Positions 1 through 10,835 are shown, counted from the first letter of the stretch. The stretch is DNA of 64,000 bases from Streptomyces spectabilis (GCF_008704795.1 NZ_CP023690.1:6644501-6708500), one strand, 5' to 3'. Numbers and translations are program-made. The notes: generated from the letters alone by a model not told the origin.

Positions 1-683
1 TGCGGCAGCGCCCACCAGCCCGCCGCCACCGTCGCCGCGAAGACGGCCGTGGCCACGGCCGCCGCCCGGTACCGCCGGGTGAGCAGCAGATACACGACGA
101 ACAGGCCGGGGGTGAGCTTCAGACCCGCCGCCAGGCCGATGCCCACGCCCTTCCAGAGGCGGCGGTCGGGCGTGGCCAGATCGGTCAGGACGAGCGCGAG
201 CAGGACCAGATTGACCTGCCCGAAGTCCAGGTTCTGCAGCACCGGCTCGGTCCACAGCGCGAGGCCGCACACCGCGAGGGCGCACCCGGCGGTGGCCGGG
301 CCTGGGCGGCGCCCCGCCGTGCGGGCCGCCGCCCAGGCGGAGAGCGCCATCGCCACCAACGAGACCACCGCCATCAGCCGGGCGGCGGCGGTCAGGTCCA
401 TGTCGCTCAGGGCGCGGAAGGGGAGCAGGGCGACGGGCGGATAGAGGTACGGCAGCGCGTGCACGCCGAACCTCCCGCCGTACAGCTCGTGCTCCGGCGC
501 GGTCGCCGCGTCCAGGTAGACGCTCAGGTCCGCGGGGGTGCGGTGCGCCGTGTACGTCGGGTCGTTGATCAGGCTCCACCACGCGGTGAGCGACAGGGCC
601 AGGGCGAGGGCTCCGGCTCCGAGCACCGCGGGTCCTGGCCAGGGGCCTTTCGCCCCGGGGAGTTGCATGCGCATGCCGGGCAT
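1..683 (-). CDS. GT87-type polyprenyl-phosphate mannosyltransferase, partial
   Basis: The gene runs off the left edge; about 227 N-terminal residues are visible. They show several hydrophobic segments, an early loop with YLYPPVALLPF, the motif FGQVNLVLL and the segment GLKLTPGLFVVYLLL, all typical of the GT87/DUF2029 membrane glycosyltransferases. Family members use polyprenyl-phosphate mannose to extend cell-envelope glycans on the outer face of the membrane; that role is inferred here. Three in-frame ATGs lie at 683, 674 and 668. The first is chosen because GGGGAGG sits six bases before it. It is transcribed away from gatC, and the 370-bp gap between the two holds a palindromic repeat. Confidence 0.8.
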   Translation of the reverse strand, partial: MPGMRMQLPGAKGPWPGPAVLGAGALALALSLTAWWSLINDPTYTAHRTPADLSVYLDAATAPEHELYGGRFGVHALPYLYPPVALLPFRALSDMDLTAAARLMAVVSLVAMALSAWAAARTAGRRPGPATAGCALAVCGLALWTEPVLQNLDFGQVNLVLLALVLTDLATPDRRLWKGVGIGLAAGLKLTPGLFVVYLLLTRRYRAAAVATAVFAATVAAGWWALP

Positions 684-783
684 GCTGCGCCTCCCCAGGG
701 CCGGGGCTGGGGCAGCACACCGGGACCGGGCAATTGTCGTACCGCGACGTCCCTCGCGGGGCGCCCCACTGTGCCCATCAGCG

Positions 784-907
784 CGCTCCGCGCCTCGTCC
801 TCAAACGCCGGACGGGCTGAATGTCTCCGGTGCGGGCCGCAGAAGAAGTGCGGCCCGCAGCGGCAGGATCCAGCCCGTCCGGCGTTTGAGGACGAGCGCG
901 CAGCGCG
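784..907. repeat. Intergenic palindromic repeat, copy 1
   Basis: Long imperfect inverted repeat. The left arm (about 784-819) contains CCTCGTCCTCAAACGCCGG and the right arm (about 871-907) is its near-exact reverse complement. Between the arms sits a perfect 11-bp hairpin, TGCGGGCCGCA at 831-841 pairing with 849-859 around a 7-nt loop. Related arms recur near 15.9, 25.8 and 27.7 kb. It fills most of the gap between the divergent GT87 and gatC genes; no gene was found in it. Confidence 0.85.
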
Positions 908-1005
908 AGAAAAGGGGTGGGCGGGCGGGAGGAGCCCGGGCCGGTGGACCGTCGAGCGCGCCCCCGCGAGAGGAAAGCGTTTCGCGGTCAGCCGTGCGCG
1001 CCCCA

Positions 1006-1011
1006 TAGGAT
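1006..1011 (+). promoter_or_regulatory. Probable -10 element of the gat operon
   Basis: TAGGAT lies 41 bases upstream of the gatC start and is the best -10 match in the gap. No clear -35 box is visible at the right distance. Confidence 0.4.
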
Positions 1012-1051
1012 TGGGTCCACATCCATCACGCTCACCCCAGAGGATCGCTGC

Positions 1052-1348
1052 ATGCCTGGCATCACGCGCGAGGAGGTCGCACACCTCGCCCGCCTTGCAC
1101 GTCTGGAGTTGAAGGACGAAGAGCTCGACCACTTCGCCGGACAGCTCGACGACATCATCGGCGCGGTCGCCCGCGTCTCGGAGGTCGCCGACCAAGACGT
1201 ACCGCCGACCTCCCACCCGCTGCCGCTGACGAACGTCATGCGCGCGGACGAGGTCCGTCCGTCGCTCACCCCCGAGCAGGCGCTCTCGGGCGCCCCGGCC
1301 CAGGAGCAGCAGCGTTTCAAGGTGCCGCAGATCCTGGGGGAGGACTAA
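1052..1348 (+). CDS. gatC: Asp-tRNA(Asn)/Glu-tRNA(Gln) amidotransferase subunit C
   Basis: 98 residues, the usual GatC length. The start [20 protein letters not shown], the internal [16 protein letters not shown] and the tail ending [10 protein letters not shown] are typical of the family. GatC is the small structural subunit that wraps around GatA and GatB in the GatCAB complex, which converts misacylated Glu-tRNA(Gln) and Asp-tRNA(Asn) to the correct amides in bacteria lacking the matching synthetases. The ATG at 1052 is chosen over upstream in-frame starts because an AGAGGA ribosome site lies just before it and homology begins there. First gene of gatC-gatA-small ORF-gatB; gatA starts six bases after its stop. 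Confidence 0.97.
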   Translation: MPGITREEVAHLARLARLELKDEELDHFAGQLDDIIGAVARVSEVADQDVPPTSHPLPLTNVMRADEVRPSLTPEQALSGAPAQEQQRFKVPQILGED

Positions 1349-1354
1349 CCGAAC

Positions 1355-2844
<1,490 letters not shown>

Positions 2845-2848
<4 letters not shown>

Positions 2849-3090
2849 GCAACAAGACGCTGGCCAAGGCCAAGGGCTTCAAGAAGTCCAGGACCGGCAC
2901 GTATCTGTCCATCGGCACCACCGCTTTCGGCGCGCTCAGCACGCTCAAGCAGGTCAAGAAGGCCCGCGCCGAGCACGACGCGCTGCAGCTCGTCGACGCC
3001 GTCGTCTCCGCGGCCGCCATCGTCACCGGCATCGCCATCCTGGTGCGCGAGCTCAAGCGCATCGGTGACGACGACGTTCTGCTCGGCTGA
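2845..3090 (+). CDS. Small membrane-anchored protein between gatA and gatB
   Basis: 81 residues starting at a GTG that overlaps the gatA stop (GTGA), with GAGGAGG inside the gatA end as ribosome site. The N-terminal third is lysine-rich ([17 protein letters not shown]). A hydrophobic stretch, [15 protein letters not shown], lies near residues 55-70, followed by a charged tail. Third-position G+C matches its neighbours, so it looks genuinely translated. Function unknown. Its position inside the gatCAB operon, 18 bases before gatB, is its most informative property. It could tether or modulate the complex or simply be co-transcribed. Confidence 0.75.
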
Positions 3091-3108
3091 GAGGGAAGTT
3101 CCAACACC

Positions 3109-4626
3109 GTGACTGTCACGACCACCCCCGACCTGGCGTCGTACGAGGACGCGCTGGCGTCGTACGACCCCGTCATGGGCCTCGAGGTCCACGTCGAGCT
3201 CGGCACGAAGACGAAGATGTTCTGCGGCTGCTCCACCGAGCTCAAGCAGGACGCCAACTCGCAGACCTGCCCGACCTGCCTCGGCCTGCCGGGCGCGCTG
3301 CCCGTGGTCAACGCCGTCGGCGTCGAGTCCGCGATCAAGATCGGCCTCGCGCTGCACTGCGAGATCGCCGAGTGGTGCCGCTTCGCCCGGAAGAACTACT
3401 TCTATCCGGACATGCCGAAGAACTTCCAGACCTCCCAGTACGACGAGCCGATCGCCTTCAACGGCTATCTGGACGTCCAGCTGGAGGACGGCGAGGTCTT
3501 CCGCGTGGAGATCGAGCGCGCCCACATGGAGGAGGACACCGGCAAGTCGACGCACGTCGGCGGTGCCACCGGCCGCATCCACGGCGCCTCGCACTCGCTG
3601 CTCGACTACAACCGCGCGGGCATCCCGCTCATCGAGATCGTCACCAAGCCGATCGTCGGTGCCGGGGAGCGGGCCCCCGAGGTCGCCAAGGCGTACGTCG
3701 CCGAGCTGCGCGAGCTCATCAAGGCGCTCGGCGTCTCCGAGGCCCGCATGGAGCAGGGCCAGATGCGCTGCGACGTGAACCTCTCGCTGCGGCCCCGCGG
3801 CCGGGAGAAGTTCGGCACCCGCTCCGAGACGAAGAACGTGAACTCGCTGCGATCCGTGGAGCGCGCCGCGCGCTACGAGATCCAGCGGCACGCGGCCGTG
3901 CTCTCCTCCGGCGGCACGATCGTCCAGGAGACCCGGCACTTCCACGAGGACGACGGCTCCACCACGTCGGGCCGGGTGAAGGAGGAGGCGGAGGACTACC
4001 GCTACTTCCCGGAGCCCGACCTGGTGCCGGTGGCCCCGTCCCGCGAGTGGGTCGAGGCCCTGCGTGCCGAGCTGCCGGAGCTGCCGCTCGCGCAGCGCAA
4101 CCGGCTGCGCGAGGAGTGGGGCGTCTCCGCCCACGACATGCAGGCGATCCTCAACGCCGGTGCGATCGGCCCGATCGTCGCCACCATCAACGCGGGCGCG
4201 GACGCCGTGTCCGCCCGCAAGTGGTGGATGGGCGAGCTGGCGCGCAACGCGAACGAGCAGGGCGTCGACCTCGGCGCACTGCCCATCACGCCGGAGCAGG
4301 TCGCCCGCGTCAGCGCGCTTGTCGCCTCCGGTGACCTGAACGACAAGCTGGCCCGTCAGGTCATCGACGGCGTGCTCAAGGGCGAGGGCGACCCCGACCA
4401 GGTCGTCGAGAAGCGCGGTCTGAAGGTCGTCTCGGACGACGGCGCCCTGACGGCGGCCGTCGAGGAGGCCATCGCGGGCAACCCGGCCATCGCGGACAAG
4501 ATCCGCGGCGGCAAGGTGGCCGCGGCCGGCGCGCTGGTCGGCGCGGTCATGAAGGCCACCCGTGGCCAGGCCGACGCGGCCCGCGTCAAGGAGCTCATCC
4601 TGGAGCAGCTGGGCGTCGAGGGCTGA
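3109..4626 (+). CDS. gatB: Asp-tRNA(Asn)/Glu-tRNA(Gln) amidotransferase subunit B
   Basis: 505 residues, full length. GatB carries the kinase and transamidase site: it phosphorylates the misacylated tRNA and adds the ammonia supplied by GatA. Family hallmarks include [18 protein letters not shown] near the N-terminus, two CxxC-type cysteine pairs (MFCGCST and [11 protein letters not shown]), [18 protein letters not shown], and a C-terminal YqeY-like tRNA-binding region ending [18 protein letters not shown]. The GTG start at 3109 has AGGGAAG about ten bases upstream. Last gene of the gat operon, followed immediately by a strong hairpin. Confidence 0.98.
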   Translation: MTVTTTPDLASYEDALASYDPVMGLEVHVELGTKTKMFCGCSTELKQDANSQTCPTCLGLPGALPVVNAVGVESAIKIGLALHCEIAEWCRFARKNYFYPDMPKNFQTSQYDEPIAFNGYLDVQLEDGEVFRVEIERAHMEEDTGKSTHVGGATGRIHGASHSLLDYNRAGIPLIEIVTKPIVGAGERAPEVAKAYVAELRELIKALGVSEARMEQGQMRCDVNLSLRPRGREKFGTRSETKNVNSLRSVERAARYEIQRHAAVLSSGGTIVQETRHFHEDDGSTTSGRVKEEAEDYRYFPEPDLVPVAPSREWVEALRAELPELPLAQRNRLREEWGVSAHDMQAILNAGAIGPIVATINAGADAVSARKWWMGELARNANEQGVDLGALPITPEQVARVSALVASGDLNDKLARQVIDGVLKGEGDPDQVVEKRGLKVVSDDGALTAAVEEAIAGNPAIADKIRGGKVAAAGALVGAVMKATRGQADAARVKELILEQLGVEG

Positions 4627-4629
4627 CAC

Positions 4630-4703
4630 CCGCGCTTCCGCGCACGACAGGGGCGCCGCATCCGATCCGGATGCGGCGCCCCTTCGCGTGCGCGGAAGCG
4701 CGG
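4630..4703 (+). terminator. Nested double-stem terminator after gatB
   Basis: Two perfect stems are nested. An outer 17-bp stem pairs 4630-4646 with 4687-4703. An inner 15-bp stem, GGGGCGCCGCATCCG at 4650-4664, pairs with 4668-4682 around a 3-nt loop. There is no U-tract, as is usual in this genus. Confidence 0.85.
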
Positions 4704-4839
4704 GGGCGGCGGCAAAGCCGGGACGTTCACCGCGACTTCGGTCCTCGGCCTTCCCTCTGCAACCAGGAGTCACTACCGTCCCAGCTCAGCAGACCAATGG
4801 ATCACCGGACAACCATTGGGTGTCGACTGGAGGTTGGGC

Positions 4840-6936
4840 GTGGCAGCGGAGATTTCGCGCAGACGGTTGATGGCAGTGGGCGGCGGCGCGCTCGGCGCCG
4901 CCACGGTCGGTTCCTTCCTGCCGCCGTCCCTTCAGGAGGCGCTCGCGAAGGAGCCGCCGAAGGGCGGTCTCGACGCCATCGAGCACGTCGTGATCCTGAT
5001 GCAGGAGAACCGGTCCTTCGACCACTACTTCGGCACCCTGCGCGGCGTCCGGGGCTTCGGCGACCGCAACGCCGTCCAACTGCCCAGCGGCAAGAGCGTG
5101 TTCGAGCAGCCCGGCGCGGGCAGGTCCGTGCTGCCGTTCCCGGTGCGCGAGGCCGCCGCCACGCAGAAGAAGGACCTGCAGTACATCGGTGCCCTCGACC
5201 ACTCCTGGACCGGCGGCGCCAAGGCCTGGCACGACGGCTGGATGGACGGCTGGGTGACGGCCAAGACCGCCGCCACGATGGCGTACTACACGCGCCAGGA
5301 CATCCCGCTGCACTACGAGCTGGCCGACACCTTCACGATCTGCGACGCCTACCACTCGTCGATCCACACCTCCACCAGCCCCAACCGCAACCACCTGTGG
5401 AGCGGCAAGACCGGGTTCGAGGCGACCGGCGAGCGGGCCGTCGACAACGACGCGTACGACGAGGGCAAGCACCCCGGCTACGACTGGGGGACGTACGCCG
5501 AGCGCCTGGAGAGGGCGGGCGTGAGCTGGCAGACGTACACCGAGTGGGAGAACTTCACCGACAACCAGATCGAGTTCTTCACCACCTTCAAGGCCATCGC
5601 CCGCAAGGCGCTCGCCCAGACGCAGTTCACGTTCATGGAGGCCTTCTACGCCAAGGTCCGCGACGCCAAGGACGAGCCGGAGCGGGCCAAGCTGCTCGCC
5701 GCGCTCGACGCCGGTGTCAAGACGCTGACCAGGCGCGAGCGTTCGCTCTTCGAGCGGGGCCTGCGGCGGGTGCCGACCGGCACCCTTGCCGAGACGTTCG
5801 CGCGGGACGTCGCGCGCGGCAAGCTGGCGAAGGTCAGCTATCTGGTGCCGTCCGCCCTCGACTCCGAGCACCCCTCCGTCTCCTCGCCGATCCACAGCGC
5901 CACCATCGTCTACAAGGTCCTGGACGCGCTCGCCTCGCACCCCGAGGTCTGGCGGCGCACCGCCGTGTTCATCAATTACGACGAGAACGACGGCTTCTTC
6001 GACCACGTGCCGCCGCCCGTGCCGGGCGCCGACGACCCCGACGGCGCCGAGGAGCGCTGGCAGGGCCTGCCGACCGGGCTCGGCGTCCGCGTGCCGATGC
6101 TCGTGGTGTCGCCGTGGAGCGTCGGCGGCTATGTGTCCTCCGAGGTCTTCGACCACACCTCCGTGGTGCGCTTCCTGGAGCGCTGGACCGGGGTGCGCGA
6201 GCCCAACATCGGCGCCTGGCGCCGCCGGGTCACCGGCGATCTGACCGGCGCCTTCGACTTCGACCGGGGCCACCGGCAGCCGGAGGTGGAGCAGCCCGGC
6301 GCGATCCCGCCGTTCAGCGGCCGCTGGCAGCCGCAGCCGCCCGTCCAGCAGTCGATGCCGCGCCAGGAGCCGGGCGTGCGCCGGGCGCGCCCGCTGCCCT
6401 ACCAGCCGGACGCCGACGCCCGGCCCGCCAAGGACGGCACACTCACGGTGCGCCTGCGCAACGGCGGCCGGCGCAGCGCGCACTTCGCGCTCTACCCCTA
6501 CGCGGCGGAGTTCCCGGCACCGCAGCACCAGGACGTCCGGCACGAGGGCCGCTGGTCCGTGCCGCTGCGGGGCGACGCCTACCGCTTCACGGTCACCGGG
6601 CCGAACGGGTTCCGCCGCGAGTTCGCGGGCGGCAAGGACGGCGCCGCCGCCCTCTCCTCGGCGATCACCCGGCGCGAGCTGCATCTGACCCTGGCCAACC
6701 GGGGCAGGAAGCCGCTGGTCTTCACCGTCAAGCCGCTCGGGTACGTGGACGCCGACGACGTCCGGCGGCGCACCCGGACCGTGCGCGTGCGGCCGGGCAG
6801 CAGCCGCACCCTCGCCTGGCGGACGTCGGACGAGCGCGGCTGGTACGACATCGAGGTGACGGCCGCGGGCGACGGGGCCTTCCGGCGGCGTCTGATGGGC
6901 CACATCGAGAACGGCCGCGCGGGCGTGTCGGGCTGA
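4840..6936 (+). CDS. Tat-exported phospholipase C / phosphoesterase
   Basis: 698 residues, the normal size for non-haemolytic (AcpA-superfamily) phospholipase C. It hydrolyses phosphatidylcholine-like lipids or phosphomonoesters outside the cell. The N-terminus has a twin-arginine signal (EISRRRLMAVGG) and a hydrophobic stretch ending near ALA. The phosphoesterase domain opens with IEHVVILMQENRSFDHYFGT, including the metal and nucleophile region, and continues to about residue 480. Two C-terminal beta domains of the DUF756 type follow (for example LRNGGRRSAHFALYP). The GTG at 4840 is chosen because GGAGG lies six bases before it and it gives a normal Tat leader. A stand-alone gene between two hairpins. 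Such enzymes are often phosphate-regulated; only a weak PHO-like half site was seen upstream. Confidence 0.9.
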   Translation: MAAEISRRRLMAVGGGALGAATVGSFLPPSLQEALAKEPPKGGLDAIEHVVILMQENRSFDHYFGTLRGVRGFGDRNAVQLPSGKSVFEQPGAGRSVLPFPVREAAATQKKDLQYIGALDHSWTGGAKAWHDGWMDGWVTAKTAATMAYYTRQDIPLHYELADTFTICDAYHSSIHTSTSPNRNHLWSGKTGFEATGERAVDNDAYDEGKHPGYDWGTYAERLERAGVSWQTYTEWENFTDNQIEFFTTFKAIARKALAQTQFTFMEAFYAKVRDAKDEPERAKLLAALDAGVKTLTRRERSLFERGLRRVPTGTLAETFARDVARGKLAKVSYLVPSALDSEHPSVSSPIHSATIVYKVLDALASHPEVWRRTAVFINYDENDGFFDHVPPPVPGADDPDGAEERWQGLPTGLGVRVPMLVVSPWSVGGYVSSEVFDHTSVVRFLERWTGVREPNIGAWRRRVTGDLTGAFDFDRGHRQPEVEQPGAIPPFSGRWQPQPPVQQSMPRQEPGVRRARPLPYQPDADARPAKDGTLTVRLRNGGRRSAHFALYPYAAEFPAPQHQDVRHEGRWSVPLRGDAYRFTVTGPNGFRREFAGGKDGAAALSSAITRRELHLTLANRGRKPLVFTVKPLGYVDADDVRRRTRTVRVRPGSSRTLAWRTSDERGWYDIEVTAAGDGAFRRRLMGHIENGRAGVSG

Positions 6937-6959
6937 CCCGCCCGACCGGTACGCGGGGT

Positions 6960-6994
6960 GCGGGGGCATACGGGCGTGGCCCGTGTGCCCCCGC
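6960..6994 (+). terminator. Hairpin after the phospholipase gene
   Basis: A 16-bp stem with one G-U pair (6960-6975 with 6979-6994) and a 3-nt loop lies 23 bases after the stop codon. Confidence 0.7.
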
Positions 6995-7261
6995 GTGGCA
7001 TCGGTGGCTCCGTGTGCCCGGATGGAGCTGCCCGAGCTGTTGTGAGGCTGGACACGAAACGGACTAAGGATCTCCGGCGGCTGTCAGAGTGGCTCCGCAT
7101 GGCCCATCTCGGTCATCTCGTCGCACAAGCGGCCACATGATCTTTACCTGTCCATGCCGATCAAGTAGTACATCAAGCAGTAGGCGTGTTCTTTTCGGGT
7201 CAATTGCGATGCTTCCCGGCTGCCCCGACGAGGATTCACGAGTCACTCAGGGAGCCAGTTC
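6995..7261 (+). promoter_or_regulatory. Promoter region of the MMPL gene with a tandem 12-bp repeat
   Basis: A sigma-70-like promoter can be read: TTTACC at 7143-7148, a 17-bp spacer, then TAGTAC at 7166-7171. The -10 lies inside a tandem direct repeat, ATCAAGTAGTAC (7160-7171) followed directly by ATCAAGCAGTAG (7172-7183). This could be an operator. No gene was found in this gap. Confidence 0.5.
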
Positions 7262-9481
7262 GTGGCAGCACTCGCCCGGTGGTGCGTCAAGCACCGCCTC
7301 GTCGCCGTACTGCTCTGGCTCCTCGCACTCGGCTCCACCGCGGCCGCTGCCGCCGCCGTCGGATCGGCGTACTCGAACAACTACGAGGTCCCCGGCACCG
7401 AGTCCGACCGCGCGAGCCGACTCCTCAAGGACGCCTTCCCGACCCTCGGCGGCGACGGCAACACCGTCGTCTGGCACACCGGCGGGGACCAGTCCGTGCG
7501 CTCCGCCGCGGTCGAGCAGACGATGACCGAGACGCTCGACGAGATCGCCGAGCTTCCCGGCGTGGCCTCCGTCACCAGCCCGTACACCGAGCGCGGCGCC
7601 GCCCAGATCAGCGAGAACGGCCGCACCGCGTACGCCACGGTCACCTTCCGTGACCAGCTGGACTCCATCGCCCCCGGCGAGGCGCGCGCCGTCGTGCAGA
7701 CGGCCGAGGCCGCCGAGACCAAGGGCCTGGACGTGGCCCTCGGCGGCGGCGCCGTCGGCCTCACGGAGACCAAGAGCGCCAAGACCGCCGAGATCGTCGG
7801 CGTGGCCGTCGCCGCCGTCGTGCTGTTCCTGGCCTTCGGCTCGCTGGCCGCCTCGCTCCTGCCCATCGCCACGGCCGTCGTCTCCGTCGGCACGGCGTAC
7901 GCGGGCATAGTGCTGCTCGGCCACGTCATGACGGTCGCCGACTTCGCGCCGATGCTCGGCACCCTGATCGGGCTCGGCGTCGGCATCGACTACGCGCTGT
8001 TCATCGTCACGCGCCACCGCAAGGGCCTCAAACGCGGCCTGCCGGTCGCCGAGGCCGCCGAGCGGGCCGTCGCCACCACCGGCCGGGCCGTCGTCTTCGC
8101 GGGCGCCACCGTCTGCATCGCGCTGCTCGGCATGCTGATCCTGCGCCTGAGCTTCCTCAACGGCGTCGCCATCGCCGCCTCCCTGACCGTCGTCCTCACC
8201 GTCGCCGCGTCCGTGACGCTGCTGCCCGCCCTCCTGTCGTTCCTGGGGCCACGCGCGCTCAGCCGCCGTGAGCGGCGCCGGCTCGCCGAGCGTGGGCCCG
8301 AGCCGGAGGTCCCCACCGGGCTCGCCGCCCGCTGGTCCGCCTTCGTGGAGCGGCACCCGAAGCTGCTCGGCGCCCTCGCGGTGGTGGTGATAGCGGTACT
8401 CGCCGTGCCGACGCTCTCGCTCCGCCTCGGCACCTCCGACCAGGGCAACAACCCCGCCACGGCCACCACGCGCCAGGCCTACGACCTGCTCGCGGACGGC
8501 TTCGGGCCCGGCGTGAACGGCCCGCTCACCCTCGTCACGGACGTCCGCGGCGCCCCCGACCGGCTCGCCCTCGACAACCTCGGCGCGACCCTCGAGTCCA
8601 CCCCGGGCGTCGCCTCCGTGAGCCCCGTGACCTACTCCGACGGCAGCGACGCGGCCTTCCTCACCGTCGTACCGGACTCCGCGCCCCAGTCGAAGGCCAC
8701 CAGCGACCTCGTCGACCGGCTCCGCGGCGACGTCCTGCCGCGCGCCGAGAGCGGCACCTCGCTCGACCTCCACGTCGGCGGGGTCACGGCGGGCTACGAC
8801 GACTTCGCGGAGATCATCGTCGGCAAGCTGCCGCTCTTCGTGGGCGTCGTCATCGGCCTCGGCTGTGTGCTGCTGCTCCTCGCCTTCCGCTCGGTCGGCA
8901 TACCGCTGAAGGCCGCCGTCATGAACGTCGCGGCGGTCGCGGCCGCCTTCGGCGTCGTGGTCGCGGTCTTCCAGTGGGGCTGGGGCAGCGAGCTGATGGG
9001 CCTGGGACGCGCGGGCCCCATCGAGCCCTTCCTGCCCGTCATCATGGTCTCGGTCCTCTTCGGCCTCTCCATGGACTACCAGGTCTTCCTGGTCAGCAGG
9101 ATGTACGAGGAGTGGCTGGAGACCGGCGACAACCGCGTGGCCGTCCGCGTCGGCCTCGCCGAGACCAGCCGTGTCATCAACTCCGCGGCCGTCATCATGA
9201 TCTCGGTGTTCCTCGCCTTCGTGCTCAGCGGGGACCGGGTGATCGCGATGTTCGGCATCGCCCTCGCGGCGGCCGTCGCCCTCGACGCGTTCGTCCTGCG
9301 CACCCTGCTCGTGCCCGCCCTCATGCACATGCTCGGCGGCGCCAACTGGTGGCTGCCGCGCAGCCTGGACCGCTGGCTGCCGCGGATCAGTATCGAGGTG
9401 CCCGAGCGCCGGGCACATGCGAAGATCCCCGGACACCGCGAGCGCGACGAGGTCGCGTACGCACAGTTGGAGAAGCGCTAG
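7262..9481 (+). CDS. MMPL-family RND exporter
   Basis: 739 residues. Two similar halves each carry one transmembrane helix, a large extracytoplasmic domain and a five-helix bundle, the MmpL/RND layout. Visible hallmarks are GVGIDYALFIVTRHR in the first half and its counterpart FGLSMDYQVFLVSRMYEEW in the second; the latter contains the Asp-Tyr pair that relays protons. The N-terminal helix is HRLVAVLLWLLALGSTAAAA. These proton-driven pumps export lipids, siderophores or antibiotics; the substrate cannot be read here. The GTG start has AGGGAG nine bases upstream. No regulator is adjacent, although the promoter has a tandem repeat. The acetyltransferase gene starts 26 bases after its stop. Confidence 0.92.
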   Translation: MAALARWCVKHRLVAVLLWLLALGSTAAAAAAVGSAYSNNYEVPGTESDRASRLLKDAFPTLGGDGNTVVWHTGGDQSVRSAAVEQTMTETLDEIAELPGVASVTSPYTERGAAQISENGRTAYATVTFRDQLDSIAPGEARAVVQTAEAAETKGLDVALGGGAVGLTETKSAKTAEIVGVAVAAVVLFLAFGSLAASLLPIATAVVSVGTAYAGIVLLGHVMTVADFAPMLGTLIGLGVGIDYALFIVTRHRKGLKRGLPVAEAAERAVATTGRAVVFAGATVCIALLGMLILRLSFLNGVAIAASLTVVLTVAASVTLLPALLSFLGPRALSRRERRRLAERGPEPEVPTGLAARWSAFVERHPKLLGALAVVVIAVLAVPTLSLRLGTSDQGNNPATATTRQAYDLLADGFGPGVNGPLTLVTDVRGAPDRLALDNLGATLESTPGVASVSPVTYSDGSDAAFLTVVPDSAPQSKATSDLVDRLRGDVLPRAESGTSLDLHVGGVTAGYDDFAEIIVGKLPLFVGVVIGLGCVLLLLAFRSVGIPLKAAVMNVAAVAAAFGVVVAVFQWGWGSELMGLGRAGPIEPFLPVIMVSVLFGLSMDYQVFLVSRMYEEWLETGDNRVAVRVGLAETSRVINSAAVIMISVFLAFVLSGDRVIAMFGIALAAAVALDAFVLRTLLVPALMHMLGGANWWLPRSLDRWLPRISIEVPERRAHAKIPGHRERDEVAYAQLEKR

Positions 9482-9507
9482 CCGCGCAGTCGCCGAGGGA
9501 GAGCCGG

Positions 9508-10065
9508 ATGTTCGCGATACCCGTGGGGGAGGGGGCCGAACTGCGGCCCCTGGAGCCTTGGAACGCCGAGGAGTTCCTGGAACACATCGACCGCGCCCGG
9601 GAGTTCGCCGGCCCCTGGGTGCCGATGACCGTCAAGGTCACGGATCTGGACTCCGCCCGTCAGGTCCTCCAGCGGTACGCCGACAAGCAGGCCGCGGACA
9701 CCGGCCGCCTCTACGGCGTCTGGCTGGACGGCACCCTCGTCGGCGGCGTGTTCTTCCGGGTCTTCGACATCGAGACCGACTCCTGCGAGGTCGGCGTCTG
9801 GCTCCAGCCCTCCGCCACCGGCCGCGGCCTCGTCACCGCCGCCGCCCGCGTCCTCATCGACTGGGCCGTCGACCAGCGCGGCATGCACCGCGTGGAGTGG
9901 CTCGTCTCCTCCCTCAACGATCCCAGCAAGGCCGTGGCCAAGCGGCTCGGCCTGGTCCGCGACGGGGTGCTGCGGGAGAGCTTCCCCTGGCAGGGCATCC
10001 GCCACGACATGGAGGTCTGGTCGGTGCTCGCGCCCGAGTGGCGGGCGGCCCGCGCCGCGCGTTAA
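9508..10065 (+). CDS. RimL-like GNAT acetyltransferase
   Basis: 185 residues. The sequence follows the RimJ/RimL branch of GNAT enzymes: a conserved opening (GAELRPLEPWNAEEFLEHIDRAREF), the beta-4 strand EVGVWLQPSATGRGLVTAAARVLIDWA carrying the acetyl-CoA loop (TGRGLV), and the end HRVEWLVSSLNDPSKAVAKRLGLVRDGVLRE. Such enzymes acetylate protein N-termini, small amines or antibiotics; the target is unknown. The start ATG has GAGGGAGA upstream. Probably co-transcribed with the MMPL exporter 26 bases before it. Confidence 0.85.
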   Translation: MFAIPVGEGAELRPLEPWNAEEFLEHIDRAREFAGPWVPMTVKVTDLDSARQVLQRYADKQAADTGRLYGVWLDGTLVGGVFFRVFDIETDSCEVGVWLQPSATGRGLVTAAARVLIDWAVDQRGMHRVEWLVSSLNDPSKAVAKRLGLVRDGVLRESFPWQGIRHDMEVWSVLAPEWRAARAAR

Positions 10066-10100
10066 GGGGCCTCTCAGACTCCGTCCGTACGGTGCGGAGC

Positions 10101-10679
10101 ATGGGAACGAAGAGCATCGACGAGACGGCCGAGACGGCCGAGACGGCCGAGACGGCCGAGGCGCCTAAGGAGGTACCTCAGACGCCGGAGCTGTCCAAGG
10201 CCCCTGCCGAGGCGGTGACGGAGGAGCCCGAGGACCTCTCCGATCCGGACGAACTCGCCGAGGACGCCGTCCCCGCCGCCGAGCCGCAGGGCGTCGCTCA
10301 GGGCGCGGCCGCCGTCGTCGCCGCCGCGCTCGGCCTGATCGGCCTCTCCGGAGGCTGGCTCGGCACCGTCGCCTCGGCCCGCGAGTCCCTGATCGGCCAG
10401 CTCAACACCTCGCAGGGCGCGAGCGTGGGCCGCCAGGTCCAGGCGGTCTACGGAGACTCCTGGAAGACGACGGCCCTGGTGGCGGGCGCGTTCGCCCTCG
10501 CGGCCCTGGTCGTCGGCGTGGTCGTCCTGCTGCGCCCCGCCTTCGGCGCCCCCGACCGCGTCCAGGCCCCCTGGATCAAGTCGGTGGCCTGGGCGGGCGT
10601 GGCCCTGGGAGCCATCGGCCTGGCCTTGGCCGTGGCCAAGTACACGGACCTGCTGCTGGGCTTGCCTTCGACGAGTTAG
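10101..10679 (+). CDS. Three-helix membrane protein with Glu-Thr-Ala repeat tail
   Basis: 192 residues, function not recognised. Residues 1-65 are acidic and disordered-looking and contain four perfect 9-bp repeats (GAGACGGCC, 10122-10157) coding for ETA units. Three transmembrane helices follow at about residues 70-95, 117-140 and 155-185, separated by short loops; the first loop contains ESLIGQLNTSQGASVGRQVQAVYG. The acidic tail is probably cytoplasmic. The start is the first ATG that gives the whole tail, but the ribosome site is weak. It lies 35 bases after the acetyltransferase and may belong to the same transcript. Confidence 0.75.
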   Translation: MGTKSIDETAETAETAETAEAPKEVPQTPELSKAPAEAVTEEPEDLSDPDELAEDAVPAAEPQGVAQGAAAVVAAALGLIGLSGGWLGTVASARESLIGQLNTSQGASVGRQVQAVYGDSWKTTALVAGAFALAALVVGVVVLLRPAFGAPDRVQAPWIKSVAWAGVALGAIGLALAVAKYTDLLLGLPSTS

Positions 10680-10835
10680 GCCCCGGCCGGGATCGGGGAT
10701 AAGGCACCCCCCTCACACCTAAGGCCCCCAGCCCGCTGGAAGATGCGGAACCTTCCCGATGTGCCGGACCCCCCTGGGAAACGAAAGTGGAGTCATCGCA
10801 GAGAGCGAGACACCACCACCCAGGGGGACACGAAA

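Noticed and set aside
784..907. Inverted repeat as a CRISPR or phage attachment site
   Set aside because: No spaced repeat series, no cas gene and no integrase; it fits a dispersed palindromic repeat.
4723..4733. GTTCACCGCGA before the phospholipase gene as a PHO box
   Set aside because: Only one imperfect unit is present and no adjacent direct repeat was found.
4671..7067. Second plus-strand frame over the phospholipase gene
   Set aside because: It is out of frame with the Tat signal and phosphoesterase motifs, with Arg-rich meaningless text.
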